Positions 30,801 to 35,981 of a DNA stretch of 64,000 nt are shown here, in pieces. The stretch is from contig CAYJFK010000005.1 of NCBI GenBank assembly GCA_964369475.1, positions 3,205-67,204 on the forward strand, written 5' to 3'. A model generated the notes under the pieces. The model worked only from the letters and a program-made list of their open reading frames with translations. It ran no database searches and had not been told where the DNA came from. How positions within the stretch are numbered: the stretch's first letter is position 1; each line of letters starts with the position of its first letter. The DNA comes from CAYJFK01 sp964369475. Lineage in GTDB: Bacteria > Bacillota > Clostridia > Oscillospirales > Feifaniaceae. Both the position numbers and the translations under genes were made by a program.

Positions 30801-32379
30801 GGAGAGCGGTCTTTAGCGTTTCGTATCCGTCAAGCCCGATGTGACCTGTAACCGCACCGCTCTCTACATAGGCTATATTGTAAAGTGCCACTGGTCCACT
30901 TGCCACCCCATAATTAAACCGCGGCCATGAGCTGCCAAATATTCCGCCCGCTTCATCAAGGGCGTATGCCATACTTATGTCGCCCTCTGTGTAGCGGTAG
31001 AGCACACTGTCGACATAGAGCATAACACCGTCTATACCCGCCTCACTGTTTGGCTCAGGCTTTAGTGCGGCTACATTTGCAACCATGAACGGCATGCTGT
31101 AGTAAAGCGGATCGAGGCCGTTTGCGCCTTCCCATTGCGGTGCTGACTCTCCTCCTTGACCGTCCGGCCGAGTCACATACTCACCATCTATAACCTTGTA
31201 GGTTAAACTCGATGCCATTACAATCTTTTCGCCGTCAAACACATATGTAGCCATAACACGAGAGGTATTTGTCGTTATGTCGTTATAAGGTGAGCCCGCC
31301 ATGATCAAATCCCCGACACCGTCGCCGTCGACATCGTCAAATGTAAGGCCGACACGAGCGGGGGCTACCTTTATGTCGCCACCCATAAGGGGGAGTTCAT
31401 CGCTTTTCTCGAGCGCAACAGTCGCACTGCCCCATAGGATAAAGGCCTGCGAAACTGTGTAGTAGTCCGCTACGTTTCCTGGGTTGTTCGTAACAAGGCC
31501 TGTTGAAAGTGCAAGGTCGTCTATACCGTCACGATTTATGTCGCCCGCCGCCATAGATACCATGTTTGGCACTAAGTTATGCGGCTTTTCCAGATTATGA
31601 GTCCAAAAGCTCTCCCAGTTGCCTAAATTAAGCCAGTTACCGTCACCAACTCCGACCTTCATGCGGTAAAATTCGATGCGGGGGGCTGTGGGGTCGGGGA
31701 TATATACGGCGATCTCGTCCCTGCCGTCGCCGTCAAAGTCGCCCGCTTCGACCTGCATTAGGTTAAGCCATGGGAAACTACTAAAGGCGACACCTCTGTG
31801 GTTTGGGTCGATTTGGTCGCTGTTTGCGTGGCCGCTATTTACCGGAGCTGTTCTTGTAATCTCTTTATTTGCAGAACGAGCACCTGTCTTTGCGTCTACA
31901 AGACTGAGCGAAAAGGCTCTGTATTCGCTAAAATTACCTGGATTTGCTCCGGGCATGCCGACATAGGCTACTTCGCCCTCAAGGCCGTCGCCGTCAAAAT
32001 CGCCCGCAACACCTTGGAAAACATTCATTCCGATAGGGCCAAAGCTTGCCGCTTGTCCACCCTGCGTCATCGGGTCGTGTTCGTTATTGTTATATCCCCA
32101 CACGGTCGAGGTGCCGATACTCAAATCGGCGAGCTCCCAAAACTGGTTGCCCGTAAGCCTGTCCGTACCGTAGGGGTTTTTTGTGTAGTCTTCGTTGTAG
32201 CCTTCGGGCAGCTTGGTAGTGTCAAACCCAAGGACAGAAAAAGCATCGCTTCCCCCGCCCTGAAATTGGTCTACCACCTGCGCATTAGCCACGAGCATGG
32301 GCACAAAACTACCCATATGTCCTATTGTCATGGCTGCCACCAGCAATAAGCTAATTACCCGTCTTCTCAACTGCTTCAT
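18883..32379 (-). CDS. Giant S-layer-homology surface protein, 4498 residues
   Basis: Exported protein of about 480 kDa. Signal peptide (RRRVISLLLVAAMTIGHMGS..NAQ), then four FG-GAP/VCBS-type repeats with calcium-loop signatures (residues about 120-370: DFDGDGLEG, DFDGDGRDE, DINRDGIDD, DVDGDGVGD). FnIII/Ig-like modules follow (about 930-1180), then many InlB-type B repeats in two blocks (about 1450-2150 and 3250-4250; pattern G-x-V..A-x-P-x-x-G-Y-x-F-x-x-W). A region about 2200-2900 resembles beta-helix polymer-binding segments. Three SLH domains end the protein (about 4313-4498), anchoring it to secondary cell-wall polymer. It is likely an adhesin or surface scaffold of vegetative cells. The frame is intact over 13.5 kb, so it is under selection. 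A TG-extended TATAAT and a GGAGGA site precede it. Confidence 0.93.
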   Translation of the reverse strand: MKQLRRRVISLLLVAAMTIGHMGSFVPMLVANAQVVDQFQGGGSDAFSVLGFDTTKLPEGYNEDYTKNPYGTDRLTGNQFWELADLSIGTSTVWGYNNNEHDPMTQGGQAASFGPIGMNVFQGVAGDFDGDGLEGEVAYVGMPGANPGNFSEYRAFSLSLVDAKTGARSANKEITRTAPVNSGHANSDQIDPNHRGVAFSSFPWLNLMQVEAGDFDGDGRDEIAVYIPDPTAPRIEFYRMKVGVGDGNWLNLGNWESFWTHNLEKPHNLVPNMVSMAAGDINRDGIDDLALSTGLVTNNPGNVADYYTVSQAFILWGSATVALEKSDELPLMGGDIKVAPARVGLTFDDVDGDGVGDLIMAGSPYNDITTNTSRVMATYVFDGEKIVMASSLTYKVIDGEYVTRPDGQGGESAPQWEGANGLDPLYYSMPFMVANVAALKPEPNSEAGIDGVMLYVDSVLYRYTEGDISMAYALDEAGGIFGSSWPRFNYGVASGPVALYNIAYVESGAVTGHIGLDGYETLKTALHGVSTQGAGQSVVNVTSHLVTIEGNSKGDANNPFVMNAGAAISNSLQSAPPQPLKLDMDKDTLIIEYTGNSYMTYSNPKVLAIIAAAPYFEDVDRVTGYDYAWQNTTSWSRINGSANGDLFAFDLEVGAFIEGQYANFGIAFGFDTSINFTYEYEELITKEESYTLTFTTSQDEDAVAFFSIPTQNYLYKVTDVATGEVRDEIISIPFQPNYQVLNLDYYESIQGDYAELPPVRGVAINSTPGDPASYPSSAAGLNVTAQWNDDPSGLDFGNGSQDQTITITDSVEESYNYGAAIDFSLGGGKAGQSDKGQALSIGIVGAQFSINPSSGYVQMNLTGTEITGSVTNMPEEFRDYGYYYNWKIFSYAHEFEDGSTIPVVSYIVNDVQQPPELPDDFQQDYDMSTHEKNVLTWTYPHSASATFHVYRNYNFQVGGGIQKIATIKSTDGDHFTYVKGEDGRLIKQFFFEDPGISPYSVYEYSIQVEEPYPYIPPLSSPSELVTVISRAENGYPILSILESDNNNDGNLLVYPDRNASLTAEVTGPDGQAADDFYATIQYQWQKMEGGQWTDLVNRTEGALWFKEAGSEVAGQYRCRVNVITRADNVAMTSYTKPVGVTQAKRTTIMEDLKITDLGNDRLRLQTTVKNAHSDSQSVPEGHVLFTFENKESGESFIHTTPLNVLGKVDKELEVIIPDGLYHVRAYYEGSYIFKPVLGETMYITQGGVRDYNIDAPSSIEYGDGATIEHQLIEKKLGVTIITPDFPDDVSVTRDDVAVAYTEILTQTAKAGQYTIKPNAPAGQYEITMTTGVDEAKTIVTIKPREITLKLPEVRLGVNTAAANFIPIKLADLEVIAGSWAPHETSGSYGTLDLKGNTTTLIFYNTANAAFKGYAEALVTSGNYRMTHGILETDGHTENSEHKNYRVTFLDGALSALGASYGLTAGANLYEGDDVGVLHMLSPDVKLTRNVRGIEGSYPAGSVVTFFAQPDEGYEVYNWFVDGISKDSKDQYFALTMPSKATTVDVQFTIKQNVLTYGTVGDEGGGTIAVTPDTDSGTIVQNNSELTFTATANPGYHFVEWRYTKEGAGTIYDNTDEGKMSSTYNFTMPGAPAGVLAVFERDFYTLTLEDRSGQNGLTAWYIGSTGSDSTAGGEKIYLASGALIKGDTEVIVEAAPGYFIDSATKFTVVGSEEGRTENGRYTFRITGDTTASGATKRGTYNFSLATVVDAQNYVGTTAASPSAPNIEVNVSYPSQAIDDTVTPTVGTQTHPYNSIPGGEDIVLSTNYPSYYTFLGWEVTDIASTTPIERPSIIESGDPVTVNSAYRYMVNSTEYYFIAAASGIATMEGENVTINVLTDTFVFDAIREDSVVTANFEELPYHIVTLSSIDDAEGAYENITLPEGARSFDGADPIHAEIFLHEGDDLNITVTAKSGYTNTYWEVINEAEVKTTIRATSRTLAIKSIGENYTVTPDFTSNRYHNITWPNISENSVGVRLNEYGSSVTPVRDGGTFSFTLLGQGSSAVESVYANGQAFPAVGGTVDGIKATLSASEVGGTTVYTMTGIEGAQVLTVDIATIGITVDGVDISKFSGNGWKYNNVTGKLTISENDLVISGAWTVEDGEKLGTDLSIEVAPNVARMTLQDLTVEAMRRSDDEARSIFDLNGRGYELLTLTLRGDNLFDYDVSYIENGGLLNTKLPDNAVFNKKEGDLLILGNGTMIVNNMSFHGQKNDAARAETVTNIHLREEVDITVNFQILPAAEGDLDHNNNEVMIVANTLTMGIDDTAGHDPSLTLNQSRAFDLWGETDAVKVQDNKHDYGTSGVVVDIASELRLHGGDFTAVIETHLANWDHTESWMAFDMLKEDIGSFSRGILVDGGNLTLQHNGEHEIPRQDISRTEPTRKRLLSGELKYGGSGTIDISSGTAFSVDNLHVVGDKWSTPHVVPLYLEMTGDEHALISYNRQTNNIDPERYYTQVEFATGVEKVDATASTFDLNPADEDAFPSTSERYYKYLRISPTTGDVNVDGGLTLTVTGSEGTLLDDVTLPLSIEVVPDISGEQYSFEFDTHGNIIGIKARSYSENIGEMDEYAFARVVGNELTLLPYFDERSFEDKTYFAVDFILSDAIGERFDVVLEEVADNEAENIIGAGISSLTLDDIVLASLDIGTTLDAITISGDVRIEGGELATGGDLTILGAQGSTFDVESAVPTLDLPTDTSSDIYLVNVDLFTMRNAKDGGALLAAVPAEGVEHTVRYLHESDILGDYAGHLGHSYSYRAGATRSLATEQTSYVIDPHDGYLQVRPLASAAKTVISGDRFIDDNDGDANNTTNLAVDFLYYVSDMGIHNFASVAIDTTLLTENTNYTLTPSGEDTSLVLGGVNYGRQQYTLTLTEAALAGLADGSHTVRITFEDDMEGDSKTYTLDIPLQIIIAPVPTGELSVSGDKTIAFRGDDISLEAVPEGDTPARYEWTIAWQGGSGNLAAFDGTPTGDTAIVNIPADGGFGTAVVTVKSYATQAADAVLLGTATHTFTVYPKLESVTASIQNEIPNNDGSYSIVQHLTENATTWELIERLRIDGSISDFDVAPTVSWDVVYETSVDTDIAGTTLTIGTSELGSNGIILGGIVADNAIMVKVTYTHTPSGQEIEDSFIIRLSTDAQVSYDNEGALNGTITSATYNEGESTIPSAGALVPLGEVIKVTATPDSEYKVKTWYVNGTAVNGDPKYTIDEENHTLIFSVTAMGDYVITADYVNKNNYIITFESPENGTLTAASSAGSIESGTSLVKGSDVTFKLTLTSGYTIGHWLVNGNIHTVGGTTFVGGQLSFQNIDRSYAVSAVLVPQEATLNVTTDNNGTVNFFVNGVRKAATLANNVYSLPVVTGDTVVAYAVPNDGYQVASWTRDGAVLAGDGSQTIVVGATVPTYAVTFEAIPKHNVTVTVIGEGTVVSGDKEIDKDTIAQERVISVDEHGFVTLLAVPGDNMEFAGWEVSGDYTESGDGNAVTITDITSNITVEAEFIPLQYTVEYSSSGEGSLDATYEYGGNNTSIESGNAVRAGLPVTLTATANENHHLHAITLNGEAVDFTRTGASGTYVIATLNANVVVEAIFVSNATFAVTAPTTFADDPNNTDDGAGTASIDVEEDGVSADGNPASVVTGGAALITFTPVGDDVTVDPTKLVEELEAIITAEGSAAEVSLSIDGASYTARISGIDTALDFSGIENPFLGGQTLVAIGTQSDEGGVMLVRYEGATLSNLSQIPHGATVEITLVAQPGYELTGLSSENGEITYEAVQSRTRNAASSTTYIASLSVNEAQTITPVFTKSDHTVTINIVGTGLGSVMATGGGQTVELVERETGTISGTLPAGSNVTVTATAGNTAELASFIVGSTIVTGTSHQIANLNGDVVITAVFDALEKVVTVDATGNGELSVYNGTTEVSDGDALPVGTQLLLLAAPDPNNSLTSLTAGGAAAEPGSTYRVAAEHNNSIVAEFSQSEATVTWSDPVGGAISVTQNGNALTSGDLATIGQDIVITVKPSSSYTVTGITVNGNFQSGERRTYTVMGETVISATLTPKAVGDAPYLVVVSSGGTLAITDQTGATVQAGAELAAGTVLTFRATPNSGYTFSSISINGRAITNGGTYTVLASDRAITAVATFTPPAGTSVGGGNTTVVVGVGGEYSVKLRTEGGAVLTVLDESGDKVEDGTILEGGHVITISAISENLDRHVQILVNGHPFENGNDYELYANTEIFATDSPQVGLPYYMSEGVKMFIGFADDMNEDGYILKDEYLYYGDEGIFFTENPKTFTDITGHWGKTYIDFVTERELFLGTSAHEFSPDTEMTRAMFATVLGRMHERSYGEIVSSGTNAFSDCDYNLYYGKYVDWAAENDILLGIGGGLFAPNLPITREAMATILYRYATFTETLPQELDRALAYSDSASISSWASEAALFTQSTGIIQGMGENNFAPSRFGSRTEVATMLNRFIRYILDMK

Positions 32380-32410
32380 AGATACTTCCTCCTATTAGTG
32401 ACATAATGTC

Positions 32411-32425
32411 TCATGAATATTATAT
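32411..32425 (-). promoter_or_regulatory. Extended -10 promoter candidate of the giant gene
   Basis: Minus strand TGATATAAT (extended -10) about 40 nt before the giant gene's ATG; no clear -35, which suggests dependence on an activator. The inverted repeat at 32446-32471 lies just upstream. Confidence 0.45.
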
Positions 32426-32445
32426 CACGCAAAAAAGGTAAATCT

Positions 32446-32471
32446 AAATTGTATCAAAAATGTTACAATTT
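32446..32471. promoter_or_regulatory. Inverted repeat upstream of the giant gene, possible regulator site
   Basis: AAATTGTA - 10 bp - TACAATTT, perfect 8-bp arms, placed just upstream of the extended -10. Spacing of the half-sites is about two helical turns, as for dimeric response regulators. The OmpR-type regulator encoded next door is the natural candidate. Confidence 0.45.
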
Positions 32472-32487
32472 TATGAACATAATTAAA

Positions 32488-32525
32488 ACAAAAAACCCTC
32501 CCATACAGAGTTTTCGTAGGGAGGG
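32488..32525 (-). terminator. Terminator of the kinase-regulator operon
   Basis: Minus strand ACCCTCCC .. GGGAGGGT stem followed by TTTTTTG; it overlaps the end of repeat copy D. Confidence 0.75.
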
Positions 32526-32620
32526 TAAGCGGCTAAGGGTGCCCGTTAGGACTCCCTTTGGCGTTAAAATCAGCTTTAGCTGATTTTTCAGTTTGGAAAA
32601 ACACATTTTCTCCAAACTGA
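32519..32620 (+). repeat. MITE-like repeat, copy D (inside the element)
   Basis: About 100 bp with the family's right half: AAGCGGC, GGGTGCCC, CCCTTTGGCGTTAAAATCAGC, the TTTA hairpin and the terminal GTTTGGAAAA / TTTTCTCCAAAC stem. The left half is diverged. Its presence inside the spoIVA element as well as in the chromosome ties the element to this or a closely related genome. Confidence 0.65.
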
Positions 32621-32671
32621 TCTTCTGCACCTTTTTGCCATTTTTTGTCTTTTTTCCTGTATATGTCTTAA

Positions 32672-33337
32672 TTACTCCTTTGAAAAGCGATATCCGCCAC
32701 CATAAACAGAGGTTATCTCGTACTCCGATCCCTCTATTTTCTTGCGCAAACGAGAAATGCTGTTTGCCAAACTTCTGGTGTCTTTTATAATCTCCTGTCC
32801 CCAAATTTTTCTGTATATTTCCTCCGGTGACATTACCTCGTCTTCTCGTTCGACAAAGAGCTTTAGTAGGGAAAACTGCCGCAAGGTCAGCCCGAGGTCG
32901 GTTCCATTTACATATGCACGAACCTCAAATAAATCGAGTGTGAGATTGCCTTTGCTCATAAGCTTTTTTGCTACATCCATCTGCTTTAGCAGCCGTAAAA
33001 TGCGTACATAAAGCACATCAAACGAATAAGGCTTACCTAAATAGTCGTCACAACCATACAAAAACCCACGCACTATGTCCTCGTCTCGGTTGAATCCTGA
33101 AAGCACAAGAACAGGCAGATCAGCATCTTGTTTAATTATCTTTAAAAAATCAAGACCACTGCCGTCGGGCAGCCCTATATCGAGCACAACAAGGTCGAAT
33201 TTCTCACTAGCCATAAACTCGCTCGCCTCTGCGACCGTCGAGGCAGAGGATACAAAAAAACCTTCCTCCTCAAGCATTGCTTTGTTAAAAGCCTGAATAT
33301 TTTGATTATCTTCAAGTAGTAATATACTTTTTTTCAC
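32672..33337 (-). CDS. OmpR/PhoB-family response regulator
   Basis: 221 residues. Receiver domain (about 1-120) with the acidic pocket (LLEDN), phospho-acceptor Asp in VVLDIGLPDGSG and the conserved Lys in YLGKPYS; C-terminal winged-helix DNA-binding domain (LTLRQFSLLKLFVE, RSLANSISRLRKKIE, VYGGGYRF). The ATG overlaps the kinase stop by 4 bp, so the pair is translationally coupled. It sits directly upstream of the giant surface-protein gene and probably controls it (inference from position and from the inverted repeat at 32446). Confidence 0.95.
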   Translation of the reverse strand: MKKSILLLEDNQNIQAFNKAMLEEEGFFVSSASTVAEASEFMASEKFDLVVLDIGLPDGSGLDFLKIIKQDADLPVLVLSGFNRDEDIVRGFLYGCDDYLGKPYSFDVLYVRILRLLKQMDVAKKLMSKGNLTLDLFEVRAYVNGTDLGLTLRQFSLLKLFVEREDEVMSPEEIYRKIWGQEIIKDTRSLANSISRLRKKIEGSEYEITSVYGGGYRFSKE

Positions 33338-35319
33338 TGGACTCTCCCCTCCTGTTGCCCACCGTAGACCGGTATAGTTATCTGCACTCGGGTACCTACC
33401 CCACGACTGCTCTCTATTGTAAGCTCTCCGCCGTGCGCTTCGCAGACAGTTTTACATATATGAAGCCCAAACCCTGTGCCACCCGAACCTGAAACACCTC
33501 TACGAGTGAGTTCGGGCAAAAGCTCCTCCGGAATACCGATGCCCGTGTCGGAAATTTCAACCGAAATAATACTGCCGCTACAAAGGACGGTAACAGTAAT
33601 TGTACCATTCTCTGTATGGCGAATTGCGTTTGATAATATATTGTCAAAAACACGCATAAAGCTGTCGTCATCGACAAAAACAAAGGGTAGCTGCTCCGGA
33701 ATATTGCACAAAATAGTGTTACCTCGGTTTTCTGCCACAAGTCTGTGCGACCTTGCACATCTTGTAAGCATTTCGCCAAGATCTGTTTTGTTCCGATTTT
33801 CCCCCGTAGAAATATCGGCCATTTTAAGCATCCCATTGACCATGCGGCCAAGCCTTGCGACCTCGTTTTCTATAATATCGAGGGTGTTGTACAATGCTTC
33901 GGATTCTATTTCCTCCTTTTCCATCCTACGAATGGCATAATTTGTGCCCGTCCCTATAACGGTAAGAGGAGTTTTCATCTCGTGGCTCATATCCTGCAAA
34001 AATTCGGTCTTCATACGACTTAGACTTTCAAAGTTCTCCGCCAAAGCAAGAGCATAACTGCGCTCTTCCTTTGCCTTTTGAATTGTATGCATTGTTGCGT
34101 GAAAAACCGCAAATGTCTGGGTGAGGGCAAAGAGCAGTATGGCATATTCAGCAAGCGATGCTTGAACCCCAAAGAGCGGTCTTCCGTAGAAGTAAAATAT
34201 ATCACTGACAGTCGTATATGTCAAAAGAGCGAACGAAAAAGCGGCAATTTTTTGTTCTAATAGGACTTGCTCTTTGTGGCGATTCTTTTTAATAATATCG
34301 ACTATTATTGCAGACATATAGTAGAAAATGGAGGCAATGTTAAAAAAGTGAAAGACAAGATACATCCGTGACATTGTATATGTATCTACCACCAGAAAAA
34401 CTGCGATAAACCCAAATGAAACGGCAAATATTATTTTTCTAACAACATTTGAAGTAGCTCCGGGGAACTGAATTGAAAGAATTTGGCTTATAAGCACCAC
34501 TCCAAGGGCTATAAAAATATACTCGGTTTTAATGGCAAGTTCCCACTGGATATTTGGGAAAATATCATAAATCACCTTAGTTCCCACAAGCCCGATGCGG
34601 ATGGCAAAAATGAAACAAACGGCAGAAAATGTCATATTGAGCAGACGGGTATCGTAGTATGAGGCAAGCATTATATGTACCATGCAAAGCAGAGCAAGCA
34701 GGCCGATGGAAATAAGTTCGATAGCGCTCTGATAGTTAACAAACCAGCCGACAAGACCTGGCGCTCCTATCAGCATACCCGAATAATAAGAACCTTCACG
34801 GTGAACAAAGTTTCCGCCCTGCATTACAAGTTCGATTACACCATTTTTGGGAGTAGTGTCTATTTCGATTTCACCGTATTTTGCAACAAAATCTTCTGCA
34901 TTGTCAGCAGGCTGACCAAAAGCTCCTCTATGAATTCCGTTTACATAAAGCGATCTTGCGTAGTCACCTGTGATAAAAACACGATAGTATTCATGATAAG
35001 GCACAAGTATCTTCAGCCGTACCGTTCGCCCCTCGTTGTGGTCTATGGGGTTTCCTAGTAAAGCCTCATGCTCTCGAGCTTCGAATTGCTCCGGTGTGAG
35101 CATTTCTCCCTCAAAATGTTGCAAATCTCCCACGACCGATACCACAGTATTTGAAAAATCGATGTCGGTTAGATCCCAAACTCCTTGGTTTGAATGCACC
35201 TCTGTATAATTGACAGACTCGTAACGGTAGATGTTGTCACCGTACCAGAGCAAAACACAGCTGAGCAGCACAGCAGCGAGTGCAACCCATATAAAAATTT
35301 TCTTCCTATTGCCGGCCAC
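33334..35319 (-). CDS. Sensor histidine kinase with 7TMR-DISM-type input region
   Basis: 661 residues, GTG start supported by AAGGTGGGG upstream. One N-terminal membrane segment (about 8-24), an extracellular beta-rich domain (about 30-195) like the 7TMR-DISM extracellular domains that are thought to bind carbohydrate-like ligands, then seven membrane helices (about 200-410). The cytoplasmic kinase core has the phospho-acceptor His in DMSHEMKTPL and an ATPase domain with NILSNAIRHT, DTGIGIP and GTGFGLHIC. First gene inside the element at the spoIVA 5' side, with a strong sigma-A promoter, so it is expected to be active in vegetative cells. Confidence 0.92.
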   Translation of the reverse strand: MAGNRKKIFIWVALAAVLLSCVLLWYGDNIYRYESVNYTEVHSNQGVWDLTDIDFSNTVVSVVGDLQHFEGEMLTPEQFEAREHEALLGNPIDHNEGRTVRLKILVPYHEYYRVFITGDYARSLYVNGIHRGAFGQPADNAEDFVAKYGEIEIDTTPKNGVIELVMQGGNFVHREGSYYSGMLIGAPGLVGWFVNYQSAIELISIGLLALLCMVHIMLASYYDTRLLNMTFSAVCFIFAIRIGLVGTKVIYDIFPNIQWELAIKTEYIFIALGVVLISQILSIQFPGATSNVVRKIIFAVSFGFIAVFLVVDTYTMSRMYLVFHFFNIASIFYYMSAIIVDIIKKNRHKEQVLLEQKIAAFSFALLTYTTVSDIFYFYGRPLFGVQASLAEYAILLFALTQTFAVFHATMHTIQKAKEERSYALALAENFESLSRMKTEFLQDMSHEMKTPLTVIGTGTNYAIRRMEKEEIESEALYNTLDIIENEVARLGRMVNGMLKMADISTGENRNKTDLGEMLTRCARSHRLVAENRGNTILCNIPEQLPFVFVDDDSFMRVFDNILSNAIRHTENGTITVTVLCSGSIISVEISDTGIGIPEELLPELTRRGVSGSGGTGFGLHICKTVCEAHGGELTIESSRGVGTRVQITIPVYGGQQEGRVQ

Positions 35320-35630
35320 TTCTACCCCACCTTTTATAATTATCGCAAAATATTGATAATGTCAAATCTCATTGTTTTTATTATAGCTTATTGACTTAGG
35401 TTGTGTCAATTGTACAAGGGGCAGACCGATTGGGCAAGCGCTTTGTCATGGGCTTAATATATATAATTTCTAAAGAGGCAGACCGGTTTTTATCATTGCA
35501 TAGATTTTTTTAATCACAAAAATAGGGCTTTAATATATCCCTTTTGAGATATAAATAAACCCTCTGTTACCTTTATATTATTTTTTGCTAAACATTCTTA
35601 AGGGAAAGACCTATAATCTAAACCAAGAAC
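35320..35630. other. Element end: intergenic region with kinase promoter
   Basis: About 310 bp between the kinase gene and the spoIVA fragment's stop. It contains the sigma-A promoter listed separately and a short direct repeat GGCAGACCG (near 35421 and 35478). Nothing else is recognisable. Confidence 0.5.
35380..35409 (-). promoter_or_regulatory. Sigma-A promoter of the kinase-regulator operon
   Basis: Minus strand TTGACA (35404-35409), 18-bp spacer, TATAAT (35380-35385). Both hexamers are perfect. Vegetative expression of the element's cargo is therefore likely, in contrast to the sigma-E-like promoter of the recombinases. Confidence 0.75.
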
Positions 35631-35981
35631 CTAAACCTGCACAGCATTGATATTGCAGGCTTTTTTGTTTAGTCCTATTATTACACAATCATCTATAAGC
35701 CGAACCTTAAATGCCGACTTATCGGCAAGTTTTATTTCGACTGCCTCATTTGGTACAAACTTTGGCTCTGTCGTCATAATAGTGCGACCGGCGGCAGACT
35801 GCGGCAGCTCGTCTATCGCCCGCTCCCTCTTGTTCTCGTTTTCGATGTTGGGGAGCACCAAAGACTCCATAAATCTCTTAACAAATGTTGATTTTCCCGT
35901 GCGCACAGGGCCTACTACGCCCACATATATATCCCCATCTGTGCGCCTTGCTATATCGTCGTAAATACTGTATTTATCCAT
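35631..35981 (-). CDS. spoIVA: spoIVA, 5' part, ending in element-derived codons
   Basis: 116-codon chimeric ORF. Residues 1-96 are SpoIVA: GDIYVGVVGPVRTGKSTFVK with the Walker A Lys30, then the ELPQSAAGRTIMTTEPKFVP block with the sensor threonines. The sequence reaches FKVRLI and the first two bases of the Asp97 codon, where element DNA begins; the last 20 codons are element-derived. The product keeps the ATP-binding loop but lacks Walker B and the polymerisation part, so it cannot be functional SpoIVA. The ATG overlaps the stop of the GDT1-like gene and GGAGG precedes it. Expressed from the sipL promoter. Confidence 0.95.
   Translation of the reverse strand: MDKYSIYDDIARRTDGDIYVGVVGPVRTGKSTFVKRFMESLVLPNIENENKRERAIDELPQSAAGRTIMTTEPKFVPNEAVEIKLADKSAFKVRLIDDCVIIGLNKKACNINAVQV
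35672..35712 (-). other. Attachment junction at the spoIVA 5' side
   Basis: In coding direction: CGGCTTATA (spoIVA) - GA (core, 35692-35693) - TGATTGTGTAATAATAGG (element). The element arm TGATTGTGT is the inverted partner of ACACAAGCA at the other junction. Confidence 0.8.

Larger units (their letters stand above)
13431..35691 (-). mobile_element. 22.26-kb skin-like element interrupting spoIVA
   Basis: DNA between the two spoIVA halves. Counting one copy of the GA core, the excised circle would be 22,261 bp. Contents, all on the minus strand and co-directional with spoIVA: sensor kinase, response regulator, 4498-residue SLH surface protein, DUF6870-like protein and three large serine recombinases next to the 3' spoIVA junction. 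There are no capsid, tail, portal, relaxase or conjugation genes, so it is not a prophage or conjugative element. Recombinases at the end and a sporulation gene as target match the plan of the sigK skin element and related gene-intervening elements in Bacillus. Developmental excision is inferred, not shown. Confidence 0.9.

Noticed and set aside
19703..32349. Many plus-strand ORFs of 60-180 codons opposite the giant gene
   Set aside because: They are antisense shadows of a repetitive, GC-richer coding sequence, with no ribosome sites and no recognisable domains.
13424..35687. TGTGTA, a longer 6-bp identity shared by the two junctions, as recombination core
   Set aside because: It would give L-I-D-D-C-V-G-Y, 493 codons with an extra Asp. 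The GA core gives the canonical motif, 492 codons and a symmetric attP centred on it. The TGTGTA match is explained by one arm of attP resembling the spoIVA arm.
13431..35691. Prophage or integrative conjugative element
   Set aside because: No structural phage genes, lysis genes, relaxase, coupling protein or type IV secretion genes; nearly all of it is one surface-protein gene, a two-component system and recombinases.
35631..35691. Element-derived tail of the 116-codon spoIVA fragment as a functional domain
   Set aside because: The last 20 codons (IIGLNKKACNINAVQV at the end) resemble nothing and are just the read-through to the first stop in element DNA.
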